From Desulfallas thermosapovorans DSM 6562 (GTDB taxonomy: Bacteria; Bacillota; Desulfotomaculia; Desulfotomaculales; Desulfallaceae), in NCBI RefSeq assembly GCF_008124625.1, contig NZ_VNHM01000013.1, positions 23,278 through 87,277 on the forward strand: 64,000 nucleotides of DNA. Direction: 5' to 3'. A model generated the notes under the pieces. The model was not told the origin of the DNA. It did no database searches and worked only from the letters and a program-made list of their open reading frames with translations. The position numbers and the translations under genes were made by a program. Every line of letters starts with the position of its first letter. Position 1 is the first letter of the stretch. Below, piece by piece: positions 1 through 8,800 of the stretch.

Positions 1-1
1 A

Positions 2-2275
2 CTTCCCCCGGCCTGTGTAACGGCCTGTCCCGTGCATATGGATGCCAGGGGGTTCGTGGCGGAAGTGAAGGCCGGTAATTTTGACCGGGCCTGGCAAATT
101 TACAGAAAAAGCGTTAATTTTGCCGGAATTGTCGGACGAATTTGTGATCACCCCTGCCAGGCCGCCTGCAAGCGGCAGGAAGCAGGGGAAGCCATCGCCA
201 TAGGTGCCCTGGAAAGTGCATGCGCCCGGATGAACCTGGCGCCGGGGGGCAAGGTTATCCAGGCGGCTAAAAAGGATAAACGGGTGGCGGTGGTGGGCGC
301 GGGGCTGAGCGGTTTGGGAGCAGCCTTTGATTTGGCCCGGAAGGGTTACGGTGTGACGGTTTTTGAGGCCACGGACCGTTTGGGCGGCCGGCTGTGGGAG
401 TTTCCGGCGGAGGTTTTACCGCGGCGGGTCATAGAGGAAGAAACCGCCGTATTGCATGAAATGGGTGTTGATTTCAGGTTCAACACGGTGGTGGGACAGG
501 CTGTTTCCCTGGCGGAATTATGCCGGCAGTTTGACGCTGTTTGCTTGGCTACGGGAAAGATACCCGAAAATATTCCGGGTCTGCCAGTGGAACAGGGAAA
601 ACTGGTGGTTGACCCGGTTTCCCTGGCCACCGGTCTGGATGGAGTCTTTGCCGGGGGCAGCATATTGCGCGGTACAGAGTATTCCCCCATTAATTCCCTT
701 TCCGAGGGCGGGCGGGCCGCCACATCCATTGATCGCTACTTGCAGCAAGTTTCCCTCACTGCCGTCCGGGAAAACGAAGGACCTTACCAGACCCGGCTTT
801 TTACCAGTACCAAGGGGGTTGAACCCCTTCCCGCCGTTGTGCCGGCCGATCCCGCGCAGGGCTATACCCGGGAGGAAGCTATCAGGGAAGCCGGGCGCTG
901 TCTTTTGTGCCAGTGCCTGGAGTGTGTAAAGGTTTGTCCTTATCTGGAACACTTTAAAGGCTACCCCAAAAAATATGTCCGGCAGATCAGCCATAACCTG
1001 AAAATGAAACTGGGGAACCATGAAGCCAATATTTTAATTAATTCCTGCAGCCTGTGCGGCCTCTGCCAGGAAGTCTGTCCCCAGGGTTTCAATATGGCCG
1101 ACCTGTGCCTGGAAGCCCGGACCGAGATGGTCCAAAAGGGGAAAATGCCGCCTTCCGCCCATGATTTTCCCCTCCGGGACATGGAATTCAGCAACAGCGA
1201 ACTGTTTGCGCTGGCCCGCCACCAGCCGGGGTATGAAACCAGCAGCTATGTGTTTTTCCCGGGCTGCCAGCTGTGCGCCTCGGCCCCGGACCACGTGGAG
1301 AAAGCATATGATTATTTAATGGATAAACTGGCCGGTGGGGTAGGCCTGATGCTGCGCTGCTGCGGCGCCCCGGCCCAGTGGAGCGGGCGGGCCGAGCTGT
1401 TTAATGCGGAGCTTGAAGATATTAAAGGACAGTGGCAGCAAATGGGCAGCCCAAAGCTGATCCTGGCCTGCTCCACCTGCTACCAGATGTTTAAGCAGTA
1501 CCTGCCCGGGGTGGATATTGTATCCCTTTGGGAATTGTTTGACCAGCTGGGTTTGCCCGAAATGGATGTACAGCGGCAGCCGGGAGTGGTGGCTGTACAT
1601 GACCCCTGCACCACCAGGCACGAAAAACATATTCACACCAGTGTTCGCAATATATTGCAGAAACTGGGCATTAATATTGAGGAATTGCCCACCACCGGTG
1701 AAACCACCGAGTGCTGTGGTTATGGTGGTCTGATGTGGTTTGCCAACCGGAATGTGGCCAGGGATACGATAAAACGGCGCATTGGTGAAAGCCCTGCCGA
1801 TTATGTGGCCTATTGTGCCATGTGCCGGGATAATTTTGCCGCCGGGGGCAAGAAAACCTATCACTTGCTTGATTTTATTTACGGTGAAGCGGACGCAGCT
1901 TCGCCCTTGACCCGCGGGCCCGGCTACTCACAGCGGCGGGAAAACAGGGCCAGGCTTAAAAGTAAATTGCTCAAAAATGTTTGGGGGGATAATGTGGCGA
2001 AACCGGAAAACTCGTATGAAGCAATCAAGCTGGTTATTCCCGGCCAGGTAAGCGAAATTATGGATGAACGTCTTATCTTGAAGGAAGATATACAAAAGGT
2101 GATTGAACATGCCGAGAAAACAGGCAAAAAGATATTTAACCGCAACAGCGGCCATATTTTAGCCTGTTTCAGGCCGGTAAGCGTTACCTACTGGGTGGAA
2201 TACACCCGGCAGGGGGATGATTTTTACGTTCACAACGTTTATTCGCACCGGATGGAAGTGGCGGGTAACAGTTGA
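2..2275 (+). CDS. FAD-dependent pyridine nucleotide-disulfide oxidoreductase / dicluster / CCG-domain fusion (5' partial)
   Basis: The frame is open to the left edge and already encodes a Cys-x3-Cys-Pro-Val motif before the first internal ATG (32), as in the N-terminal iron-sulfur domain of GltD-type proteins, so the true start lies outside. Numbering from ATG 32: a second Cys cluster (CDHPCQAAC) near 38-46, a Rossmann FAD motif (VVGAGLSG) near 86, two ferredoxin-like clusters near 293-305 and 340-351, then two CCG (HdrD/GlpC-type) modules with GC412, CCG near 444 and ECCGYGG near 561. About 100 further residues at the C-terminus are not assigned. It probably passes electrons between NAD(P)H and a thiol/disulfide or protein partner; the substrate is unknown. 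It heads the maturation-type cluster that continues to about 9.4 kb. NCBI-style names such as 'pyridine nucleotide-disulfide oxidoreductase/dicluster-binding protein' fit. Confidence 0.85.
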   Translation, partial: LPPACVTACPVHMDARGFVAEVKAGNFDRAWQIYRKSVNFAGIVGRICDHPCQAACKRQEAGEAIAIGALESACARMNLAPGGKVIQAAKKDKRVAVVGAGLSGLGAAFDLARKGYGVTVFEATDRLGGRLWEFPAEVLPRRVIEEETAVLHEMGVDFRFNTVVGQAVSLAELCRQFDAVCLATGKIPENIPGLPVEQGKLVVDPVSLATGLDGVFAGGSILRGTEYSPINSLSEGGRAATSIDRYLQQVSLTAVRENEGPYQTRLFTSTKGVEPLPAVVPADPAQGYTREEAIREAGRCLLCQCLECVKVCPYLEHFKGYPKKYVRQISHNLKMKLGNHEANILINSCSLCGLCQEVCPQGFNMADLCLEARTEMVQKGKMPPSAHDFPLRDMEFSNSELFALARHQPGYETSSYVFFPGCQLCASAPDHVEKAYDYLMDKLAGGVGLMLRCCGAPAQWSGRAELFNAELEDIKGQWQQMGSPKLILACSTCYQMFKQYLPGVDIVSLWELFDQLGLPEMDVQRQPGVVAVHDPCTTRHEKHIHTSVRNILQKLGINIEELPTTGETTECCGYGGLMWFANRNVARDTIKRRIGESPADYVAYCAMCRDNFAAGGKKTYHLLDFIYGEADAASPLTRGPGYSQRRENRARLKSKLLKNVWGDNVAKPENSYEAIKLVIPGQVSEIMDERLILKEDIQKVIEHAEKTGKKIFNRNSGHILACFRPVSVTYWVEYTRQGDDFYVHNVYSHRMEVAGNS

Positions 2276-2357
2276 TGAAGGGGAACTAATGATCAGGGGA
2301 TATACCCCTTTACGGGAGCGCCCCAGTATATAAATATCCCGATAAGGATGTGAAATA

Positions 2358-2567
2358 GTGGCCGAAAAGGAAGTCCAGGCGGAATCTATATATGAATGTC
2401 TCAAATGTAACTTGCCCATGACGCCGGGCAAGGTTACCGTGTCCTATATGGGCAGTAGCTTTCCGGTGGAACTGTTGAAATGCCCCGGGTGCGGGCTGGT
2501 CTTGATTACCGAGGATTTGGCCCTGGGCAAGATGCTGGAAGTGGAAAAGACCCTGGAAGACAAGTAG
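2358..2567 (+). CDS. Small CxxC redox protein, DVU_1557-like
   Basis: A 69-residue protein with a GTG start, following the oxidoreductase by 82 bp. Two CxxC pairs (CLKC near residue 15 and CPGC near 43) suggest a small zinc-ribbon or iron/rubredoxin-like knuckle. The size, the two cysteine pairs and the position before a methyltransferase match the family I know as the DVU_1557 redox protein in molybdenum aldehyde oxidoreductase neighbourhoods. The function in the family is not established. The following gene starts 12 bp after its stop, so co-transcription is likely. Confidence 0.7.
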   Translation: MAEKEVQAESIYECLKCNLPMTPGKVTVSYMGSSFPVELLKCPGCGLVLITEDLALGKMLEVEKTLEDK

Positions 2568-2579
2568 GGAGTGAAGGTG

Positions 2580-3323
2580 ATGGAATCCGCTGTATCATGT
2601 CCCATGTACGAAGGAAAGCCCATCCGGGATGTAACCGGGGATACCATCCGGCCGGGCGGGTTTACCTTGACGGACCGGGCACTTGCTTTATGCTCCTTTG
2701 CTGCCGGGGCCAGAGTGTTGGACGTTGGCTGCGGTGCCGGTGCCACGGTGGAATACTTGATAAACAACCACCAACTGGATGCTGTGGGGGTGGATCCCTC
2801 CCCGGCGCTGCTGGAGCAGGGGCGCCGGAGGTGCCCCGGCCTGCCCCTTATGGAGGGGGCCGGGGAAAACTTGCCCTTCAGGGACGGCGAAATGGATGGT
2901 GTACTGGCGGAATGTACCCTGAGTGTAATGGAAAACCCGGACCGGGCTTTGGCCGAGTGCTGCCGGGTGCTAAAAAGCGGCGGCTGGCTGGTGGTGACCG
3001 ATGTCTATGCCCGTAACCCGGCGGGGGTGAGCACACTGCACGAATTACCCCTGGAGGGATGTCTTAAGGGTGCCATGTCCATTGATGAGCTACTACAAAA
3101 GATCAAAGCCCGGGGCTTTGAGGTGGTTTTGTGGGAAGACCATACCAGGCTGCTGGGTGAGCTGGTGGCCGGTCTGATCCTGGCCCATGGTTCCATGGCT
3201 GCATTCTGGGGCTGTGTGACAGGTGATTCCGTTGCCTGCGGGGATATTCAGAATGCGGTGCGTAAGGCCCGGCCGGGTTATGTTTTGGTCCTGGCCAAAA
3301 AGGTGGCAACCGGTAAGGAGTGA
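2580..3323 (+). CDS. Class I SAM-dependent methyltransferase (TrsM / DVU_1556-like)
   Basis: A 247-residue Rossmann methyltransferase. The SAM motif I is VLDVGCGAGATV near residue 40, followed by an acidic residue at the end of strand 2 (VGVDPSP) and a post-I region typical of UbiE/Methyltransf_11 proteins. ATG 2580 is preferred; an in-frame GTG at 2571 sits on top of the likely ribosome-binding site. The gene is tightly packed between the CxxC protein and the C-GCAxxG-C-C gene. The position identifies it with the TrsM-type methyltransferase that co-occurs with a radical SAM partner (TrsS). The methyl acceptor is unknown. Confidence 0.75.
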   Translation: MESAVSCPMYEGKPIRDVTGDTIRPGGFTLTDRALALCSFAAGARVLDVGCGAGATVEYLINNHQLDAVGVDPSPALLEQGRRRCPGLPLMEGAGENLPFRDGEMDGVLAECTLSVMENPDRALAECCRVLKSGGWLVVTDVYARNPAGVSTLHELPLEGCLKGAMSIDELLQKIKARGFEVVLWEDHTRLLGELVAGLILAHGSMAAFWGCVTGDSVACGDIQNAVRKARPGYVLVLAKKVATGKE

Positions 3324-3324
3324 A

Positions 3325-3786
3325 ATGGATATGAATGATGAGATGATGCGCATGCTGGAGCTGTACCAGCAGGGGTTTAACTGCAGCCAGATACTGCTGG
3401 CCCTGGGGTTGGAGCACCGGGGTGAAGATAATCCCGGTTTGATTCGGGCCATGACGGGCCTGGGCGGCGGGCTGGGGTTTTCCGGTAAGACCTGTGGTGC
3501 CCTCACCGGTGGTGTTTGCCTGCTGAGCCTGTACGCGGGCAGGGGTGCGCCGGAGGAGAAAGAGCATGATGAGCTATTATTGATGATTGACGAGCTGGTG
3601 CAGTGGTTTGAAGGGGAAATCGGTCAGCATTACGGTGGTATAAACTGCGGGGATATTCTGGGTGACGACCTGGCGGAAAAGGTGGTTTCCCCCCAGTGCA
3701 GCAGTATTGTTATTGAAACATACAACAAAATAAAAGAAATAATGCTTGACCACGGGATCGAACTGTCCGGTGAAAAAAATGACTGA
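3325..3786 (+). CDS. C-GCAxxG-C-C family (putative redox) protein, DVU_1555-like
   Basis: A 153-residue protein carrying the pattern that names the family: an N-terminal Cys (FNCSQ), then a glycine-rich TCGALTGGVC stretch near residue 57, then further Cys residues (INCGD, SPQCSS). Start ATG 3325 is chosen because TAAGGAG lies 4 bp upstream, overlapping the end of the methyltransferase; ATG 3331 is also possible. An upstream in-frame extension would overlap the previous gene by 100 bp and is rejected. These proteins are thought to bind metal or participate in redox reactions, but no member of this subgroup has a proven job. It overlaps the next gene by 8 bp. Confidence 0.75.
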   Translation: MDMNDEMMRMLELYQQGFNCSQILLALGLEHRGEDNPGLIRAMTGLGGGLGFSGKTCGALTGGVCLLSLYAGRGAPEEKEHDELLLMIDELVQWFEGEIGQHYGGINCGDILGDDLAEKVVSPQCSSIVIETYNKIKEIMLDHGIELSGEKND

Positions 3787-5179
3787 GGCGGGGCGTGTCC
3801 TGGCGGTGACGGAAAGTCTTTGCCCCCATTGCCTGGCTAAAATTCCCGCCCGGCGGGTGGCCCGGGGAAACCACGTTTATTTGGAAAAGGAATGTCCCGA
3901 GCACGGCAGTTTCAAGGTGGTTATCTGGCGGGGAGAGCCCTCTTTCGAGTCCTGGTCCAGGCCGAAAATCCCTGCGGTGATTAATGTTCCCTTAACCCGG
4001 GTGGAGCGGGGATGTCCCTTTGACTGCGGTCTCTGTCCCGACCACCGCCAGCATACCTGTACTGCGGTGTTGGAGGTGACTGGCCGCTGCAACCTGCACT
4101 GTTCATTTTGTTTTGCCGGTTCCGGTGGTGGTGCTGCTCGGGATCCCGACCCCGGGGTGATCAGGGGCTGGTACCGTACCCTGCTGGACGCTGGTGGACC
4201 CTATAACATCCAGCTCTCCGGCGGTGAACCCACCATGCGTGACGACCTGCCCGGTTTGGTGTCCATGGGCCGGGATATGGGGTTTAGCTTTATCCAGCTG
4301 AACACCAACGGCCTGCGGCTCAGCCGGGAGCCGCGGTTTTTTGAAGAATTGCAGCGGGCTGGCCTGGCCTCTTTATTTCTGCAATTTGACGGAACGGAAA
4401 GCGAGATATACAGAAAGCTGAGGGGCCGTGATTTACTGGCGGACAAGCTGGAGACAATCCGGCTGTGCGGGGAACTGGGCATCGGTGTTATCCTGGTGCC
4501 CACCGTGGTGCCGGGGGTCAATGACCATAATATCGGGGATATTATTGACCTGGCCCTGGAACATTTACCGGTGGTGCGGGGGGTGCACTTCCAACCCGTG
4601 AGCTATTTTGGCCGCTATCCCCAGCCGCCCTCCGATGACATGCGCATTACCCTGCCCGAGGTTATCAGCAATATTGCCCGGCAGACCGGGGGACGGATCA
4701 AGGTGGAAAATTTCCGGCCGCCGGGCTGTGAAAACGCCCTGTGCTCCTTCCACGGAAATTTTATTTTAATGCCCGGCGGGACTTTGATGCCCACCACCCG
4801 GCATGAAACAAACCAGAACACAAGTTGCTGCTGTACGCCCGAATTGGCGGTGGAGGGGTCCAGGAAATCCAGGAAGTTTGTGGCGAACCACTGGTCGGCC
4901 AGCCGGCCCGTCCCTGTTCAAAAGTCATGCAGTTGCGGCGGCGGTGGCATGGAGGAGTTTATACGAACCGATAGCATGGATCTTTTCCTGGCCAGGGCCA
5001 AAACCCATACCCTTTGTATTTCGGGCATGGCCTTCCAGGATGTGTGGAACGTTGACCTGGAGCGGGTGAAGGACTGCTGCATCCACACGGTTTCCCCCGC
5101 CGGCAAGCTGATACCCTTTTGTGCCTATAATATTACCGATAGCCAGGGCAGATCAATTTACAGGGGGCGTGCCGATTGA
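3779..5179 (+). CDS. Radical SAM protein (TrsS-like), cysteine-rich
   Basis: A 466-residue protein beginning with ATG 3779, which overlaps the previous stop; a TTG at 3746 is less likely. The CxxxCxxC cluster that binds the [4Fe-4S]/SAM centre is C104-C108-C111 (CNLHCSFC), followed by a GGEP motif near 146 that contacts SAM. Extra cysteines lie on both sides: CPHC at 15-18, C79/C83/C86 just before the core, and several in the last 150 residues (CENALC, CCC, CSC, CC), suggesting auxiliary clusters. It resembles the TrsS family, some members of which are selenoproteins. Here no in-frame TGA interrupts the gene, so this would be an all-cysteine form. Its product is unknown; the context implies cofactor or enzyme maturation. 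Confidence 0.75.
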   Translation: MTEAGRVLAVTESLCPHCLAKIPARRVARGNHVYLEKECPEHGSFKVVIWRGEPSFESWSRPKIPAVINVPLTRVERGCPFDCGLCPDHRQHTCTAVLEVTGRCNLHCSFCFAGSGGGAARDPDPGVIRGWYRTLLDAGGPYNIQLSGGEPTMRDDLPGLVSMGRDMGFSFIQLNTNGLRLSREPRFFEELQRAGLASLFLQFDGTESEIYRKLRGRDLLADKLETIRLCGELGIGVILVPTVVPGVNDHNIGDIIDLALEHLPVVRGVHFQPVSYFGRYPQPPSDDMRITLPEVISNIARQTGGRIKVENFRPPGCENALCSFHGNFILMPGGTLMPTTRHETNQNTSCCCTPELAVEGSRKSRKFVANHWSASRPVPVQKSCSCGGGGMEEFIRTDSMDLFLARAKTHTLCISGMAFQDVWNVDLERVKDCCIHTVSPAGKLIPFCAYNITDSQGRSIYRGRAD

Positions 5180-6546
5180 TTACCAAAACACCTTTGGAAC
5201 AGTGGATTTTAAATAAAATAACCGCCTCCGCCGGGTTCAGGTCTCAAGGGCATGCGGGTGGGCTGACCCGCGGCCTCATTGAAAGTTACCAGCTGGCCAA
5301 ATTGAAGGAAACCGTGGCCCTGGCCCGGGGAAAAAGCCTTTTTTACCGGGCCGCCCTGGCCGGCTTTACCCCGGATAAAATAAAATCGCTGCGGGACCTG
5401 TCCGGCCTCCCCTTTACCACGGCAGAGGATATCAGGCAAAACCCGTTGCGGTTTTTGTGCTGTTCCCAGGATGATATCAAGCGGGTAGTTACCCTGGAAA
5501 GCTCGGGTACCACGGGGATGCCCAAAAGGATTTTTTTCACCGCCGCCGACCAGGAACTGACCAGGGATTATTATCATCACGGCATGACCGTGGTTAGCCG
5601 GCCCGGTGATAGGGTGATAGTGCTGCTCCCCTGTGAGCGGCCGGGCAGTGTGGGCGATCTGTTTGCGGAAAGCGTGCGGCGCATGGATGTGGTGCCCGTG
5701 CGGCATGGTATTGTAAGGGATCCCGGGTATACCCTGGAGGTAATGGCCAGGGAGCGGGTTGATACGCTGCTGGGGATACCGACCCAGGTGCTGGCCCTGG
5801 CTTGTCATGAACCACCGGGCCAGGATAAATTCGGCCTGAAGATCAAAAATGTGATCCTTAATACCGACCATCTTTCCCGGGCCATCATCCACCGTATTAC
5901 AGAAAGGTGGCACTGCAGGGTTTTCAACCAGTATGCCATGACTGAAATGGGATTGGGGGGCGGCCTGGAATGCGCGGCGCTGGCGGGTTACCACATGCGG
6001 GAGGCCGATCTGCTCTTTGAGATAATTGATCCTGTCACCGGCGCTGTGCTGCCCGACGGCCAGGAGGGGGAAATTGTCTTTACCACCTTGACCCGCAGGG
6101 GGATGCCATTAATCCGCTACCGCACGGGAGATATGGGCAGGTTTATCCCCGGGCCGTGCCCCTGTGGTACCGTGCTGAAGCGCATGGCCCCGGTGCGGGA
6201 CCGGGTCAGGGGGCGGATTCCCCTGGCCGGAGGAGGATTCCTCAGTATGGCGGTGTTGGATGATGCTTTATTTGCCACTCCAGGGGTGCTGAACTTTAAG
6301 GCCGATATTTTGCCGGGCAGCGGCACGGATTGCCTGGCTGTCAAAGTCCATTTGGCGGGCTGGGCCGGAGAAGAACTGGCGGTATTGATTCAAAAAACAC
6401 TGCTTGCCGTTCCCGTGATTGCTGAAAATGTCAAACAGGGAGCTTTAACCGTGGCCCCCGTTGAAATTGACAGGTCCGGGGAACTGTGGCCGCCGGCCAA
6501 ACGATTAATCCGGGATTTGCGCAACAATGGTGACCGTCCGGCGTAA
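5176..6546 (+). CDS. AMP-dependent CoA-ligase-like enzyme, DVU_1553-like
   Basis: A 456-residue member of the adenylate-forming ANL superfamily, closest in layout to phenylacetate-CoA ligase (PaaK). The phosphate-binding motif is SSGTTGMPK near residue 111, a YAMTEMG motif near 254 is the family's A5, and YRTGD near 315 is the A7 ribose-binding motif. The TTG start at 5176 overlaps the previous stop (TTGA), and CAGGGGG lies upstream. The C-terminal domain is short. In this neighbourhood the enzyme is known only by locus (DVU_1553 family); the acid it activates is not known. A non-CoA role in activating a cofactor intermediate is equally possible. Confidence 0.75.
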   Translation: MITKTPLEQWILNKITASAGFRSQGHAGGLTRGLIESYQLAKLKETVALARGKSLFYRAALAGFTPDKIKSLRDLSGLPFTTAEDIRQNPLRFLCCSQDDIKRVVTLESSGTTGMPKRIFFTAADQELTRDYYHHGMTVVSRPGDRVIVLLPCERPGSVGDLFAESVRRMDVVPVRHGIVRDPGYTLEVMARERVDTLLGIPTQVLALACHEPPGQDKFGLKIKNVILNTDHLSRAIIHRITERWHCRVFNQYAMTEMGLGGGLECAALAGYHMREADLLFEIIDPVTGAVLPDGQEGEIVFTTLTRRGMPLIRYRTGDMGRFIPGPCPCGTVLKRMAPVRDRVRGRIPLAGGGFLSMAVLDDALFATPGVLNFKADILPGSGTDCLAVKVHLAGWAGEELAVLIQKTLLAVPVIAENVKQGALTVAPVEIDRSGELWPPAKRLIRDLRNNGDRPA

Positions 6547-6619
6547 TATTTTTGTTGGCTGCTGAATGGATAATTAACTCCGTGATAAAAAAGTACTGAA
6601 TTTACGGGGGTGCGATTAT

Positions 6620-7669
6620 ATGGTTAAAATATTCAAGGATGTGCTGCAGCTACTGGAACAGGGTGAAAGTGTTGTATTGGCCACCATACTGGCCAGTTAC
6701 GGCTCCACTCCGCGTACGGCGGGTTCTAAAATGATTATCCACCGGGATGGCTCAATTACCGGCACCATCGGCGGTGGTTTGGTGGAGGCAATGGTCATCA
6801 AGCAGGCCGCCCGGGTTTTGGAGGAAAGAAAGGCCCTAATCAGGGAGTTTAACTTGGACAGTAAAAGCGCCGGGCAAATGGACATGATCTGCGGTGGCCA
6901 TTTAAAGGTATTGCTTGATTATTTGGACGCGGGTAATGGAAAGCTGGTGGACACATATCGTAAACTGGGAGAAGCTATGGCCGCCAGGCAAAAGGCTGTG
7001 CTGATCACCCCGGTGCCCGGGGGCGAGGCCGGGGAACCCGCCGGGCGCCAGTGCCTGGTGGTGGCGGGCTCCGCCCCTGTGGGCACATATCTTCCTCAAC
7101 CGGGCGAAACAGAGCAATTGCTGAGCCTGGCTGATAGCCGTTATCCCCAGGTGGTGGCGGTGGGGGACCGCAGTTTTTTGGTGGAGCAAACGGGGGATTA
7201 CGGCACCGTCTATATTTTTGGCGCCGGTCATGTGTCATTGCAGGTGGCCCGTTTGGCCAAAACGGTGGACTTTCGTACCGTTGTACTGGATGACAGGGAG
7301 GAGTTTGCCAACCGGGAGCGGTTCCCCGAGGCCGACCGGGTGGAGGTACTGCCCACTTATGATGTAGACATGGCGGAATTGGGTGTTGACGAGGATAGTT
7401 ATGTGGTTATCGTAACCAGGGGCCATGCCCATGATAAAACAGTGCTGGCCCGGGCACTGCATTCTCCGGCCTGCTATATAGGTATGATCGGCAGCAAAAG
7501 CAAGCGGGATAACATCTACAGGAGGCTGGAAAGCGAGGGTTACGACAAGGCCAGGCTGGCCCAGGTATACAGTCCCATTGGTTTAGCCATCAAGGCCGAA
7601 ACTCCCGAGGAAATTGCGGTGAGCATCGTGGCCGAATTGATCAAATGCAGAGCGGAGCGTATGGCATGA
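6620..7669 (+). CDS. xdhC: XdhC-family molybdoenzyme maturation factor
   Basis: A 349-residue protein with the XdhC/CoxI N-terminal domain (TPRTAGSKM near 33, GTIGGG near 50) and a C-terminal Rossmann XdhC domain (IFGAGHVSLQ near 202, GMIGSKSKR near 290). XdhC proteins bind molybdenum cofactor, help its sulfuration, and hand it to xanthine dehydrogenase or aldehyde oxidase apoenzymes. This gene is the strongest evidence that the whole cluster serves a molybdenum hydroxylase. No such catalytic subunit lies in the window, so it may be upstream of position 1. There is a 73-bp gap before it, and it overlaps the next gene by 4 bp (ATGA). Confidence 0.88.
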   Translation: MVKIFKDVLQLLEQGESVVLATILASYGSTPRTAGSKMIIHRDGSITGTIGGGLVEAMVIKQAARVLEERKALIREFNLDSKSAGQMDMICGGHLKVLLDYLDAGNGKLVDTYRKLGEAMAARQKAVLITPVPGGEAGEPAGRQCLVVAGSAPVGTYLPQPGETEQLLSLADSRYPQVVAVGDRSFLVEQTGDYGTVYIFGAGHVSLQVARLAKTVDFRTVVLDDREEFANRERFPEADRVEVLPTYDVDMAELGVDEDSYVVIVTRGHAHDKTVLARALHSPACYIGMIGSKSKRDNIYRRLESEGYDKARLAQVYSPIGLAIKAETPEEIAVSIVAELIKCRAERMA

Positions 7670-8793
7670 GTAATATAGCTGCGGTGGTGCTGGCGGCCGG
7701 TTATTCATCCCGCATGGGTGAATTCAAGCCCCTGCTGCCCCTGGGAGAAAACACCGCTTTAGCCAGAGCGGTGCATTTATTTCAAGCTGCCGGTATAACC
7801 CGGTTGCTGGTGGTGACAGGTCACCGGGCGGCAGATCTGCGGCCTGTGCTGGAGAAACTGGAGGTGCCCGGGGTGCATAACCCGGACTACCACCTGGGTA
7901 TGTTTTCTTCGATCCGGGCCGGAGTGGCCGGCTTGCCGCCCCGAACGGAGGCTTTCTTTTTACTGCCCGTCGACCATGCCCTGGTGCGGGTGCAAACCGT
8001 TAAATCATTGCTGCGCAGGCGACGTAAAAGTGGGGCGGATATTATATACCCCTGCTTTGCCGGGGAGCGGGGCCACCCGCCATTGATATCTGCAAAATAT
8101 ACCGGAGAGATACTGAGTGCTCCTGCCGGTGGTAACCTGCGGCAAATCCTTGCCCGGCACGAAGCCGAATCCCTGGATGTGGAGGTGGCCGACCGGGGTG
8201 TGGTGCTGGATATGGATACCCCAAAAGATTATCAAAATCTTTTGCAGCGGGCCGAGAACATCGATATCCCCGACCCACGGGAATGTGAAGCCATCCTGCG
8301 TATTGCCGGGACCCCCGACCGGGCGGCCGCCCATGGCCGGGCGGTGGCGGAACTGGCCGTAGCCCTGGGGGCGGAACTTAATCGGCGCGGGTATCAATTG
8401 CGGCTGGACTTGATTGAAGCAGCAGGCCGGCTGCATGATATGTGCAAAGGAAGGCCCCGGCATGCCGCGGTGGGGGCGGAACTGCTGGCTGCCATGGGTT
8501 TCCCCCGGGTAGCTGAAATTGTGGCCTGCCACATGGGGGAAGGCTTGCCCGCCGGTACCCGGATCGGGGCCAAACACCTGGTTTATTTGGCGGACAAGCT
8601 CCTGTGCGGCGACAGGCCGGTTACCCTGGAAGAAAGATTTTGGGGTTCCATGGAACGTTTTGCCGCAGAACCTGATGTTAAGCAGGCGATACAGGAGCGC
8701 TGGCTCCGGGCGGAGTTGCTCAAGGGACAATTGGAACGGGTACTGGGTGTGCAACTTGATACATGGCTAAAGGGTTGGCGCAGGGGGGTATAG
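7666..8793 (+). CDS. Nucleotidyltransferase (MobA/MocA-like) fused to an HD domain, DVU_1551-like
   Basis: A 375-residue two-domain protein. Residues 1-190 form a MobA-like NTP transferase with the signature VVLAAGYSSRMGEFKPLLPLG, related to MocA (CTP:molybdopterin cytidylyltransferase). Residues 200-375 form an HD-type domain (RLHDMCKG near 258, ACHMGEG near 288). The start is ATG 7666, overlapping the XdhC stop as ATGA. The transferase half plausibly makes the molybdopterin cytosine dinucleotide used by aldehyde oxidases of this class. The role of the HD half, perhaps a phosphohydrolase, is unproven. Together with XdhC it points to final cofactor tailoring. Confidence 0.82.
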   Translation: MSNIAAVVLAAGYSSRMGEFKPLLPLGENTALARAVHLFQAAGITRLLVVTGHRAADLRPVLEKLEVPGVHNPDYHLGMFSSIRAGVAGLPPRTEAFFLLPVDHALVRVQTVKSLLRRRRKSGADIIYPCFAGERGHPPLISAKYTGEILSAPAGGNLRQILARHEAESLDVEVADRGVVLDMDTPKDYQNLLQRAENIDIPDPRECEAILRIAGTPDRAAAHGRAVAELAVALGAELNRRGYQLRLDLIEAAGRLHDMCKGRPRHAAVGAELLAAMGFPRVAEIVACHMGEGLPAGTRIGAKHLVYLADKLLCGDRPVTLEERFWGSMERFAAEPDVKQAIQERWLRAELLKGQLERVLGVQLDTWLKGWRRGV

Positions 8794-8800
8794 GTGGCAG

